Shown one piece after another: positions 34,669 to 46,800 of a stretch of DNA of 64,000 nucleotides. This DNA is from Phoebastria nigripes (lineage: Eukaryota; Chordata; Aves; Procellariiformes; Diomedeidae), in assembly GCA_035582835.1 (NCBI GenBank), contig JAYKAV010002810.1, positions 210,126-274,125 on the forward strand, given 5' to 3'. Position 1 is the stretch's first letter; the number at the start of each line of letters is the position of its first letter. Position numbers and translations under genes: made by a program. Below the pieces are notes generated by a model. It was not told the origin of the DNA. It made no database searches and worked only from the letters and a program-made list of their open reading frames with translations.

Positions 34669-35244
34669 TGTCCTGGTTTCAGCTGGGACAGAGTTAATTT
34701 TTTTTTCCCTAGTAGTTGGTATAGTGCTATGTTTTGGATTTAGTATGAGAAGAATGTTGATAACACACTGATGTTTTTAGTTGTTGCTAAGTAGTCTACT
34801 AGTCAAGGACTTTTCAGCTTCCCATGCTCTGCCAGGTGCACAAGAAGCTGGGAGGGAGCATAGTCAGGACAGCTAGCCCAACTGGCCAATGGGGTATTCC
34901 ATACCATGTGACGTCATGCTCAGTATATAAANNNNGGGGNANNANNANGNANGGGGGGACGTTNGGAGTGATGGCGTTTGTCTTCCCAAGTAACCGTTAC
35001 GCGTGATGGAGCCCTGCTTTCCTGGAGATGGCTGAACACCTGCCTGCCGATGGGAAGTAGTGGAGGAATTCCTTGTTTTGCTTTGCTTGCGTGCACGGCT
35101 TTTGCTTTCCCTATTAAACTGTCTTTATCTCAACCCACGAGTTTTCTCACTTTTACCCTTCCGATTCTCTCCCCCATCCCACCTGGGGGGAGTGAGCGAG
35201 CGGCTGTGTGGTGCTTAGTTGCTGGCTGGGGTTAAACCACGACA
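34669..35244 (+). mobile_element. Solo LTR of an avian endogenous retrovirus (576 bp)
   Basis: The element starts TGTCCTGG and ends CCACGACA, an inverted repeat matching at 7 of 8 positions, with TG...CA ends as in retroviral LTRs. The flanks GCTAC (34664-34668) and GCTTC (35245-35249) agree at 4 of 5 bases, consistent with a worn 5-base target duplication as made by ERVL-type elements in birds. U3 carries CCAAT-like and TGACGTCA-like sites near 34888 and 34911. A TATA box follows at 34924-34930 and an ATTAAA signal at 35113-35118. The end (GAGCGAGCGGCTGTGTGGTG, then GGGTTAAACCACGACA) is typical of a family common in Neoaves. No internal retroviral genes or second LTR flank it, so it is a recombination relic. 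Assignment to ERVL is from memory of the family and needs a database match. Confidence 0.9.
34911..34952 (+). promoter_or_regulatory. LTR core promoter: CRE-like site and TATA box, followed by an ambiguous G run
   Basis: TGACGTCA lies at 34909-34916 as a perfect CREB/ATF-type palindrome. A TATATAA follows at 34924-34930. Between 34932 and 34952 the sequence is a G-rich run broken by about nine Ns, the densest ambiguity in the window, exactly where transcription would start. Whether the promoter still works cannot be seen. Confidence 0.6.
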
Positions 35245-38200
35245 GCTTCACATCACAGTCTAGCGTAACAGCTCAGAAGACCAAGGTTTTGGTAAGGAGA
35301 TTTGGGCTGCGAAAGCAGTTAGTGAAGGGGTGCAGCTAGCACACCAGTACGTACCCGATGCAGCAGGAGGGCGGGAGCCTCTAGTAGAGAGAGTCTGGGT
35401 AATAACCCTGGAAACCACCCCAGCTCAGTCTGCCGGAGTTCACCTGTCAGAATCCCAAACACCATTTGCTTTCTGCAGTGCCTAATATTTGCTAAACCAA
35501 GCCAACTATTTGCAGTAGAGTTCTGCGAGCCAGAATTTCCCCTGAGGTTTTAAAAACTGATAATCCAATATTAGATAGGATAACATTAAATTAGGGAAAT
35601 ACAATCTCATGCTTCAGGGCATGTGCCAACTTAAAGCCAAAACAGGTAGGCAGGAAGCAAGCTGGACTGTGAGCATGTTAAGCCATAAATATCGCATACT
35701 TTCTCCTGAAATACCTAGTACTGGGTGTTGTCTGAGACAGGAGGCTGGATGAGGGAGATTAAGTCTGGTCTGATAGCTACTTTTCTCATCATTTTTAGAG
35801 TATTCTTATGATGTTAGACTAGATCTTTTTGCTGTTTCTTGACTTCTTATAGGTTACGTAGAATCGTGTAAACAATTACACTACACTCTGACAAAAATGT
35901 AACATAAGAAATAATCATGTAAGCTGTTTCAAGAAAGAGCCATGTAGTGATGTGCTGACAAACTACTGTGTATTTGAGCGCTCCCACAGTAAATACAACA
36001 TTCAGCGCTTAGAGCTATTGCAATGCTAATCCATGTCCCTAGGTAATTAGAATATGCCCAAAAATGTGCTGTACAAAATCATTTTGATCTTCATTCATCG
36101 TGAATGCCCGAATAGCTTTGTGCATGAAAGTAGCATGAAGAAAGATGAACAAAGGACTTCCAAATAAGTACAAATCAGGATCTTTCTATGTCCAGTTTCC
36201 TAGTTATTTGGAAGGGCCTTGCCATACAATACAGCACTGGATTACTCCTACAGTTTCTGCTGTAATAATGCACGTGAGTTGTGTACATCTACATATGTAT
36301 ATCATTCAGGCAATATTCCTTGAATGTAATGTGGGTTTTGCCCCTTGGTGATACAACACATAAGAAAGAGCTCCACAATTCAAAAACAGCTAAAAGGCTA
36401 TTTAGCACATATTATCTGTCTTGATTTCTATGGAACGCTCATTTCAGACAAAATTAGGCGTATCAATTTCTTTTTCCCTGGAGTAGCTTCTAAGATTATA
36501 GGATTTTTTCACAATCTGTGCTTTCTGCCTCCAACCCTATATCTGTTCACCTGTTACAAGTGAACAGTGACAGTAAAGTAACTAGTCACCTGAGCAAGTG
36601 TCCAAAAACTGTGACGTTATGCATGTACTGCAGAAACAGATCTCTTCAAAAGCATAAAAGAACCTACATCATATTTTCACAGACACCTAAGAGCTGGAAG
36701 AAATGCCCAGCTCTACTCCAAGACAGTTCAAGACTCATATAACTATGTTAACAGGACACTGGACCTAAATTTGGTCACTAGGGTTGAACTCAACACCATG
36801 CTTAGATAGAAATGTGACTTCCAGATGGAAATAGCTCGCTTCTGCCTGGAGCAAACACACAGCTGTTCTGCACCTGTGTAAATTTACCCTCTGAACATTG
36901 ATGAAATTAATGCTCTAAGATTACTTGTGATGATAGGAGTACAGATGTTAATTTTGCCTTTCAAGTGCAACCAGTCACTGATTTGGAAAGGAAAAAAAAA
37001 CTTAATAAGGTCGTAATTCCCAACCAGCCCCTGCAGGAAATTGTTGCCCACTTAGAGCATCTCCATGCACCAACAGGTGATCTGGCATTTGCCACATAAG
37101 GAGGTGGAGATCTCCCCTGGCAGAAACTGCAGTGGGTGCAAAAGGGCAGCTGGAAGTGTCACCAGTGGAGGGAAGGAGGGAACTGCCAATAGTCAAGCTG
37201 TAACAAAGGAGGGAGTTTCTACTCCAGCATCAACACATGTGCTTTAGGAAGGTCCTGACGTCTCCCTTCTTCTTACACCTTTCATCTCACTACTTCTGTT
37301 GTGCTAAACATCTAATAACTGTTTATGCAGTCATCCTCTGAGGGACAGAGTAACGTGTACAGGGACTGCAAGAAGGAACACCAAGCCTTTAATAAAAAGC
37401 TATAATAAACCAGTTACCAAGTCCTAAATTCAAGTTAAGTTTGTACTGGGTACTGGAATTAAAAAACTAGTCAAGTGTTACCCAACAAAGGGAAAAAGAA
37501 AAAAAGAAAAAAAAGGCAAGTCCAAAATAAGTTCTCCAGGCTCCATTTTTCCCATATAAGAGGAAACAAGCCTATCCAAAAGAGAGTTAGCCCAATGTCT
37601 GCTGAACTTCATAACTTTAATAAGCAATCTTCCTTTAAAATCAATACACAACCAATGTAGCAATATGAGGAGTTTAGTATTACAGTATAATATAATAGCT
37701 GAAATACTATCATCCGCAGTCTTCCTTGACACCAAAGGTCACGTTTATGAAAGATTTTACTCCCACTCTCCTTTTACCCGACCCACATTTCTCAATTCTG
37801 CTTTGAGAGACTTGGAGAAAATGTATTACAAGGAATGCCTAACATCTAGGTTCAGATTAGATTATTTTTGTCTCCAAATAAAAAGTGTTAGCTAATAACA
37901 TCTGTTCTCACACCCCTCAAGAACTGTGTTCCATTATTCATTTGGAAAAGAAAAAATATTGAATGACTTCATGTCCACATGAGAGAGAAACCCGCTTTGT
38001 CCAGTGGCAGAATGACTGTCTCCTGAAGATTGAATTCAGTGAAGCAGTTTTTCTATGTTGAGGAAATGTTTCCTCTCTTGAATTCTNCAAAATGTCAAAA
38101 AGTGACAACATGCATAACTAAAAAGTCCAATAAAATTTGTAAATTAAATTAAAATTATTTGTCTTAATGTTGTGAAATGTTTAGGTTGGGTTTGACCCTT

Positions 38201-41200
38201 TTGAAGTACTTTCTATGTTTGGCTGCCCTTTAACATAAATTATCTTAAATTTTAAATTGAGGACATTTTGAACCAAAAAGTAGAATGCATCATTAAGACA
38301 ATGTTGAAACAGATATTACATTAAATGGCCAATTCACTCATTCATTCACTTACTTGCTTTGGCTCTGAAAAATTGGAAATGAGTCAACAAACTTTTTCAT
38401 TGAAAAGCCCCTGTATTGAAAGGCTCTAGATGAGGTAACTAATGTATAAATGAGTTTGAAGTTCCAATTCAGATATTGATTGACCTGTTCATAGTTGTTG
38501 AGGAACTCTGAAATGCAAAACTTAAGTTTCACGTACCTGGCTACACAAAAACCCTAATGCTGGGATATCACCCCAGTANTGGAAAAAAAAAATCCAACAC
38601 ATAGAAGTTTTCTAATTCCTCTGGCTTATGTCTCCCACTATGAATATGTCATTTTGATCCAATTAAAAAAAAAAAAAAAAGTTAAAAATTTGTAGACATT
38701 TACTTTATTCATTTCACTAAAACCTGTTAAAACTTATGTCTTCACGTTGCTATTACTATCATCTTCTTCCATTGTTCCCATAATCAAGTAGACTCGAAAC
38801 TCTCTTCAGATATTATCTTATGCTTATTTAGACATTAGTCCCTTGGCCAGTGGGTCTATTCATATGGCAAAAATACTTTACAAATACTTTACAAATCCTT
38901 TGCAAGACCAAGGTCTCAGCCTATAAATAAGTAGTGGCTGTGTAGTNTAAGTAGTGTCCTAGGTTGTATAGTACTCAGTAAAATGTAGTAGTTGTGCATT
39001 GGGAAGCATCTGAGACTTCAACATATCAATTCATAAAATAGAAAGAACACTAAGAAAGTGACCTCAAAGAGCACAAAGTGAATTCCAGTGCTTTAGAAAG
39101 GTAGGATTAGCTTCTTTGGTGAAGCTAACATCTTTTCCTGTGTGAGTCTCATTCAAATACTCAAAATGGAGCTTACCTAATTTCATCCTGGGTTTGGTTC
39201 TGTCGAAGTCCATACTCCTTCTGATGGACAGTCCAGGAATACTTGAGAACAGTGTTTATTTTTAGCATTCTTCAGGATGTATGATCTTATTCTTGTAGTA
39301 ATCCTTTCCTCATTTAACCAGCCAACATTTCCTTTGTTTCTTTTGTTCCTTCCACATCTTTAAATTAGAGTTTAGGACCTGGCTCACAAAAAGCATTTTG
39401 GCAGCTGATTCCCATCAGAGTAGTATTTAACCTGTTGATTTCAGCTGAGGAATCTGGCCTTTATTGCCACAGATGATAGGGAAGATAATTAATTACGTGC
39501 ATTAGCATTTTCTACAGTTTGGACTGGCTACTGTCCAGGACAGAAAGTATTTTTTGTTCTCCAACATACTAGGGCATTTCTGAACACTTTGAAACATGTT
39601 ATTCCTTGTACTTCCAATAGTCAAAAATTTGAAGTGTATGTGTGTAATTAATAGTGTCAGAAACAGGGAAGGACATACGGTTAATTTTTTCTTCCTATGG
39701 AAATCAAAGCTTTAATATTTCATTTCAGAAAGAAGATGCCAGACCAAAGGAATGCCCTCTGCTTGTTGCCTTGATAGTCAGGAGACATGAATAATATTAC
39801 TGATGTGCAAACACAAAGAGCTGGAGGCTTATAACTCTGTTTCTGTGTGATTAAAAACCTGCAGGAGGTACTTAGTGCCAATAGGCACAGGATGTTTATG
39901 ATATAAGGGAGTAGAAATGACAACTGACCTTTCCTGGAGTCATAAATGAGCCTGCAACAACTTTGGGGCTCAATTTCCCTGCAAGTACCTCTTTCATCTT
40001 CCCACCCCATATGATTCCATCCTTTTGGATCCCTTGCTTCATATTACTGTGCCATAGACGGATGTACATTTTAATCACTGAAATTTTTAGCCTCCCATGA
40101 GAAACCTTACCTTTTCTTTCTACGAACAATCCTTCTGATGAAGAAGATGTTCTTCCTCTGCTCCTGCCTTTCCTTTCCCTCAGGTATCAGTGCTATGCAA
40201 GTGAGCATGCTTAGGGCAGGCTCAGTCCTTCCATCCCTCCCCCTGCTCCCAGAGTGTTCATGAACTTCAAAAGAGCCTGGAGGTGACAAACTTGGAAGCC
40301 TTGAATATTTGTATTTTGCTTGGGTGAGTTTTTCCTTCACTTCTCAGCACAGACACCGAAGTAGACCTGCTGGCATCTAGCAGAGCACTGCACGTGAATC
40401 ACTCAGATGGCTCCTGAGCTGGTAGCAGCAGCCTGTTGTAGCCTGGGAGCATCCCAGAGATACCACTGGGTCTTCAATCACACGTAATCACTAAAAGTTG
40501 CCGCCACAAGGCCAGAATGAGAGAAACCCAAAATGAATTATTTGGCTGCAATTTACAACATATAAATATACCTGTCCACTTTCTAAGCTTAAGGAAAGTA
40601 GACTAGCACTCGCGTTCTCTGCAGAAAATAGTCGGCAAGTAATAATTTGATTAGCTAGAGGTGCTGTGATAAAGATGTGATGATAGGATACAAAAACAGA
40701 GTTTCTTTATTTTTCCCTTTGACACTGTTTTCATTTGTCCTTGCTCCTTTTGCTCTTCACAAATTGCACAAAATGGTAATAGTAATGCTCATTGGTAAAG
40801 CATTTCAAGGATTAACGGTGCTGAGTATTGCCCTCATTTAATAAGGGGACAGGGCAGGATATGTCAGCTATGACACAGCACAGTAATTGTGCCACAGACA
40901 CCTTTAAACTCCCCTGGCTTTAGTCTGCATTATGCTCCTAACCTTAGAAATGTAGTGCAATGACTCTGGAGTCATCCAATCTCTATTTCATACAATTCCA
41001 TTGCTCAATACATAAACAACTGTATCAAATCAGAAATCCTGGTATAGTCGCCCTACTGGAGTAATTTAACCTTTCCCTTAGACAAATATATTAAAACGTC
41101 AGTAAAACTACCCTCATTCCTATGCCCTTAACCATCTTTCTTTTTTTCCTCTTTTGACTTTCTTGCTGTGGTAAGGTTGACATCAAAAACCTTCCACTTA

Positions 41201-42426
41201 TGAAGCCCAATCTGAAGTGCTCCATAGGTTATCTTGATAAAGCTGCTGGGTCACTGTTTTGGTCATTTCACTTGCTCCCAGAAGAGAAAGCCTCATAAAT
41301 CTTTGGTGACATAATCACCATCTTGCAGCATGTGATGGCCACNGGTTGGACCCCACTTAATTGCCTTTGTGCTTCACCATTGGTAATTGTGGAGGAAGAT
41401 AATGGATTTATTTTAAAAAATAATGTAAAAATTCCCAAATTAAAACTTTTAAATTCAGTTCCTGCTAGACCACAAAGGCAGCAACATTCCCTGAGATGAA
41501 TAGCAGAAGACAATGTAACAAATTAATACAAATGAAGTCATTCCTGAGTGACTCCATCTGCTTTGGAAATGAGGCTCGGACTTTCCAAAATGTGGCCATG
41601 ATCCAGATAATTAGGCCTGACTCCAAATGAAGCCACACAGGTAACTTATAGCTTCATTAACTCTCCTCAGGAAGGCAGGCCTCCAAAAACTAACCTTAAT
41701 AGAGCAGCATATGATCCATTGACAATCTGTTTGATATTAAAAAATGAACTTTGTTTTTACTATGTTACCTGAATATTAGGCCAATAACATATGCAGAGCA
41801 AAATGTTAGGGATTGGACATGTTCTTGTATCTTGCATTACACGCCAGTCACTATATCCAGAGAACTGGGATTGTAATTTTTTGTTTACAAAGTTTAATCA
41901 AAATACATTAATAATCTACAAAACCTAAGCAAGGCACATAAGGTGTCTGCAAGTGTCTTTCCTCTGTAATCAACAGGAGGATTATTAGGTAATAACAAAT
42001 GTTATTCATCTTCATAATGGCTAAATGACAGCCTGCTTAAAAATAACAAATGACTACTCTTCATCGACTATTACAGGGTGAATATGACCTTCACGTACTT
42101 TAAGCAAACAAGTCCTCTTTTCAAAGACTTCCCTAGTTCTTTAATTGATAATGATGAGATGCTTTATCTTTGCCGAGAAAAAAAAAAGCTCTAGCTATAC
42201 CATTTATTTTAGGCTTGGAGGCATTTTATATAGCCCTCTCTGTCAGAAAAGATGCTCAGATATAATACCGATTTTTTCATCAATAATAAATTAACGCATA
42301 ATTAAAGTGGTTAGTGAGGTGCATAATGAACTCCTGTGAGATGTTTCCCCTTAATGTTTATCAGTCTTCTGTGTGATTTTTTCTGTTGACGTGGTGCTGC
42401 TTTAATGCAACAGAACTGGAGAAAAT
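35245..42426. other. Unique AT-rich noncoding DNA
   Basis: No gene is supported. An A run lies at 38665-38680 and an A/G-rich tract at 37483-37515. Around 40825-40905 there is a faint resemblance to the MIR core (listed separately). 35860-36110 and 42160-42340 are low in repeats and dense in homeodomain-like TAAT cores, which is the look of conserved regulatory DNA, but this is impression only. Confidence 0.5.
40825..40905 (+). repeat. Possible MIR-like CORE-SINE remnant
   Basis: The run CCTCATTTAATAAGGGGACA followed by GCTATGACACAGCACAGTAA resembles the MIR phrase CCTCATTTTACAGATGAGGA..GGTCACACAGC..AGTAAGTG with several gaps. Identity is low and only the central part is comparable. Confidence 0.3.
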
Positions 42427-42660
42427 TGGGCTGAAAGAAACCTTAAGAAGTTGTCTCGTACATCTGTCCATCCTGAGACAAGAACAGCGATGCCTCAGCC
42501 ACCCCTGGCAGAAGTCTCTCTTACTGCTTCTTGAAAACCTCCAGTGTTGACAATTCCTCCCCCAGGAAAATCAGTTCCAATCCTTGCTGCTAGAAATATT
42601 TTCATAACATCTAATTTGAATCTCCCTTGTTGCTATTTAAGCCCAAGTGTCTTGCAGAGT
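42427..42660 (-). mobile_element. Old CR1 LINE 3' fragment
   Basis: On the minus strand it reads GGGAGATTCAAATTAGATGT, then GAAAATATTTCTAGCAGCAA, then GAGGTTTTCAAGAAGCAGTA. It ends CTTCTTAAGGTTTCTTTCAG. This tracks the CR1 3' untranslated pattern GGGAGGTTTAGGTTGGATAT..GAAAAATTTCTT..GGAGGTGTTCAAGAA..CTTAGAGGTCTTTTCC in the right order and spacing. It is heavily diverged, so this is an old insertion. The terminal octamers are not recognisable. Confidence 0.72.
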
Positions 42661-43767
42661 AGGCCCTGGAGTTTCCAGACTGAAGCTTTTCGATATATTT
42701 AATCTTACCTTCTAACCAAGTTTCTTTGAGGCTGAAAAGAGTAAAGCATGTGCAACAGCTTACATACATCAGTAGTCAGACTGATGAGGATGGAAGCCTA
42801 AACAAGTGCTGCCTAATACAGTAAAAACAGTCATTCTGCCTAGCAGAATTTTCTTACAAAGACTTTTTTTGGTATTTAGGTAGTCTTGTCAATTTAGGCT
42901 GCTCTGATCCCTGCAAAAGATGGTTTACAGAGGTTCTGGCCTCTTACAAATACTGACAGCCAGAAAGGTATCTGTGCCTCCTGCTAAAGTAATGCACAGT
43001 AGCTATACCTTCTAGTAAGGTAAATTAGGGCACTCTTTTGTGAACACTGTCTATAGATAAAGCAAAAAACAGAGTGACTACCATGCTTGCTTCTGCAATT
43101 TGAAAGATGTTGCTGCATGTGCCAAGTCACAGCCATATTTGACTCACTTGCCATACAATTTACACCCACAGGATTTGAGATGAGGTGGAATTAACAGCTT
43201 TCTCCTACCTCTTGTTTCTCTCACAGTACAATCAGTATTACAAACAAAATGTCACTTGCCAGATATACTCAAAGCAGAGAAAAAGTGATACTAACATTGG
43301 TGGAGATCATTTTATCGATATTAGACAATCATTTGGAGTGAAGAGTGTTGTGCATTAGAAGGAACCTTTTAATCATGCTCCGTAAAAAGCAATCCAATAT
43401 TGAAACAAGTGCAATATTGGCTTTGGTTAGTCTCATATTAATTATAGCAGAGCATAATGCCNTGTGTTAAAATTTTTGTTGTTCATTTTAAGGGAAAGCA
43501 GTGATCCAGATCATTCCAACTTGGTCTGGTTTGCCCTAGTTATCTGGCTGTTCCTGCAAATCAGTGTGTAATTATTTATCACTGACTTCTCTTTATTCAG
43601 GCACAAAATGCAGGCATTGATTTTTATTTTTTTCTAACATGCTTATTGAATTATCTCCATAAATCAGCTAATAATTGAATAAATACTGTCACAAACAAAA
43701 GTAAATTGTATCTTTTTCTTTTTCCTGGGCTACAAGTATGCCAAAATGCAAACCTGTGTTAGAGATG
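42661..43767. other. Unique noncoding DNA
   Basis: No gene or repeat is evident. 43330-43470 has runs such as TCATATTAATTATAG and looks like non-repetitive AT-rich DNA with homeodomain-type cores. Confidence 0.45.
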
Positions 43768-43810
43768 TGCACACACACACACACGCGCACACACACTCAC
43801 ACACACGTGC
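43768..43810. repeat. (CA)n microsatellite
   Basis: About 20 CA units are interrupted by CGCG and a CTCA. The interruptions suggest an aged tract with limited length variation. Confidence 0.92.
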
Positions 43811-46800
43811 ATAGAATGTTTCCTATAAATATATACATTNTAAATTTATTCTGATCATCTTTCCTTTTGACAGATATGACAAAAATTAACTGAAGACCCT
43901 TCATTAGATGTTATTAGTAACTTTCTGATTATCTGATTCAAGCTAACTTGGCATGGCAAAGGCAGGCAGACGGTTTGATGTTCTCAGACAACACATGGTC
44001 AAAAGCTAACTACTATTTGCTGTAAAAGGAACATACCAGTTGTGCCTTCAGCCTTAAAGAGACGATTTATTACAGTTATCAGCATTGTCTCCTATAATAA
44101 CAGCACTTTCCTGTTTGTGCCAAATTTGAGAAAATCAGGAGACTGAGGAAAAGCAAGGTGAAAGGGAGTATTATCTGAAAAGACTTTCCCTTCTGGGCTT
44201 TCTTCTTCCAGCTCACCCTCCTTCTCAGGAGTATTTGCCATCAAACTACTTGTGTTTTCTATATTTCTCGCTTGTGTCATGATTTTATGCCCATTTGTCT
44301 TCTACGTGAAATTACAGAATTATCAATGTGTTTTTAATGTGAAAGCTCTGCCTTTCTTGTTAGAATGGTGAATTACCATGTGGCAGGTAATATTGAACAG
44401 GAGCCTGTTCTCCTAACCTTTCGCCAAGGCAGAATTTCAGTCATTTGTTAAATAAACTGATAACAGTATAAAATTAATGCTAATCAGCTCTCCACGTACT
44501 ATTTATTGAATGCAAGATGACTACAGACAAGGACTGCAGCAATGTCAGTAACTACAGGGTCACAAGCTGAGGACTAGCACGCTTCATTTACTGGTTTGTG
44601 CAGAGGGTACCATATTTTGAAGAGCCGTAACAGAGCCAGGGGTTTGCATTCCTGGTGACCAGCCAGGGTCTGGAGTGTGTCCCCCTGTATTTGCTTCTTC
44701 TAAGCCCAGCAAAAAGGGGCTCTGTCTCAGGTGAGATGTTACTCAGTGAAAGTTACTGGCAGAGTAACATAATATTGTGTTGATTAGAAACAGGAAACTA
44801 GTATTAAGGTTAGAAAAGGCAAATAAAAGACTGTAATGCCATGGATGGCCAAAACGTGGGGAGTTCCTGGTCTCTGTATGTGGGCACNGGCGAGGCAGTT
44901 TCCTTGGGGCTCTTTCCAGCAGGATGCAGACAGGTACGGGATGCCTGCGTGACCTTGCCGCAGCTGCAGGCTGAGCAGTGAGGCACCCGATGCGCCGGGG
45001 CAGGGAAGTGAAGGGGCAAGACAGCTTCGGGAAGTGAGGGAGTCTCGGCTTCACCCGCCAGCTCCCTGGGGAGGAGATGCGCAGCGCTGGGAGAGGAGTG
45101 AGTGGCACGCATTAATGCCGAAACACAGCGGGTGGGAGCCAGGAAGAACGAACGCTGCCTCTGTCTCTCTGTGACTCAAGTTTACTCCAGCTTGTTTCTG
45201 TTTTGCACAGGGCTGGTGACAGTCACACTTGAGCTCTCAACAGACAAATAATTGTGCTCACTGATATTCCCCTCCAGTTTCCTGCCCCAACATTTTTTTT
45301 CTGCTGCTCTGCAGCCAGCTAGGGAGGGACCAGTTTTCTCTCCAGAAAGGGCTGCATTTTTGGTAAAGGATGCAGTGTGTGTTGTAATTTGAAATCAATG
45401 ATGCACTAGGAAGTCAGGAAATGGCACTACATAAATCAGTGAGCTATCGATATTATGCTTGTTGCTTAATAGCATAATTTTAAAAGAAAGTTGTCTGCAG
45501 ACATTTACCTTTAGTGTCCAGGTAGTTGTTTAAAACAGAAGGTTGTAAGAGGGCTTGAGCTTTTCCAAGTTCAGCTGAGTACTCTTCAGAATTTTTTGTA
45601 AGGCTTATAGAGGTAGGCAAGGAAGTATTTGTTCCTTTATTTTAGGAGCTGGGATTCATCCAAGGTTTTGTATTAGAGAATGGTGTCTTTCCATATTGTA
45701 AGGCAGAAGGGTTCAAGTGATTTCTGTGGCTAGATGGCAAATCATTTGGACCTTGTGAGAAAGAAAACATAGGTACAAGTACAACTAAGTCACAAGAATT
45801 TGAGTAAAGTCTGGTGAGTACCTTTTATACAAAAAGCCATATGTACACTATTATAATGCAAACATCATCATGAATTGCAGTTCTTAACAGAAGTACTTAA
45901 ATGAGCATAGGAAGCTGATGAAAAGATTCGTAGTCTCATGGAACCAAATCTTGTTGATTACAGGTATTCTTGATTCAGTCCTTTGGGAGCATTTCTGAAA
46001 TGAGCCCTACAAAAACATGTGTGGGTATTGCTTATCTTCAGTCAACATCTACAAAAGCCGTAGATTTTATCCCCAGAGATAGCTGGCATTTTAAAAAAGG
46101 AAGAATGCACAAGTCCTTACCAATACCAGTGCACGTGATACAAATCACAAGAGTTGGGATTTTGTTTATTAGCAGCCTTCTTAGAGCTAATCAGCCCAAG
46201 AGAACTATATTACATAGAACCCATTTAAAGACAGATCTATTTAAAAATATTTTTTAAATGACTGAAAAAGTATTACAATAAGTTTCCAATGTACCTTCTT
46301 TATTAATGTACCTCTTGAAGCAGATTTTTAAATGGACCTCAACTATGCAGGGACAGTAAGTTGAGGGAGTAAATGTCTGATTTAAATGTCTGATTTGTCA
46401 ACACAGTTCTTGTTTGCATCCACAAATCAGATAGATACCTATTATCCTTATTTATGCCTACCATTTAAAGGCCGTTTGGAAAATGAGGCCCATCTGCAAG
46501 TTTTCTCTACGTTTACATGCCTTACAGTCTATCATTCCTATGTCTTTCCATAGACACGGGGCCAGTGCAAGGAGCTAAAATCTGATGATCTATGATAAAA
46601 TCAGGCTCAAGAGGTAAGAGGAAAGGTAGAGATTATTGTTATATTAGCCCATGCTGACTGGCAGTACAAAATGTCCCACAGATCTTTCAAAAGCTTCCAG
46701 ACAGGTGGATTTGGGGGTGTTGTCTAAAGATTTAAAAAAAAAAAAAAAGTCATTTAGTCTGTCCATTATCTATGAATTGTCTAAGGAGGGGTTATTCACA

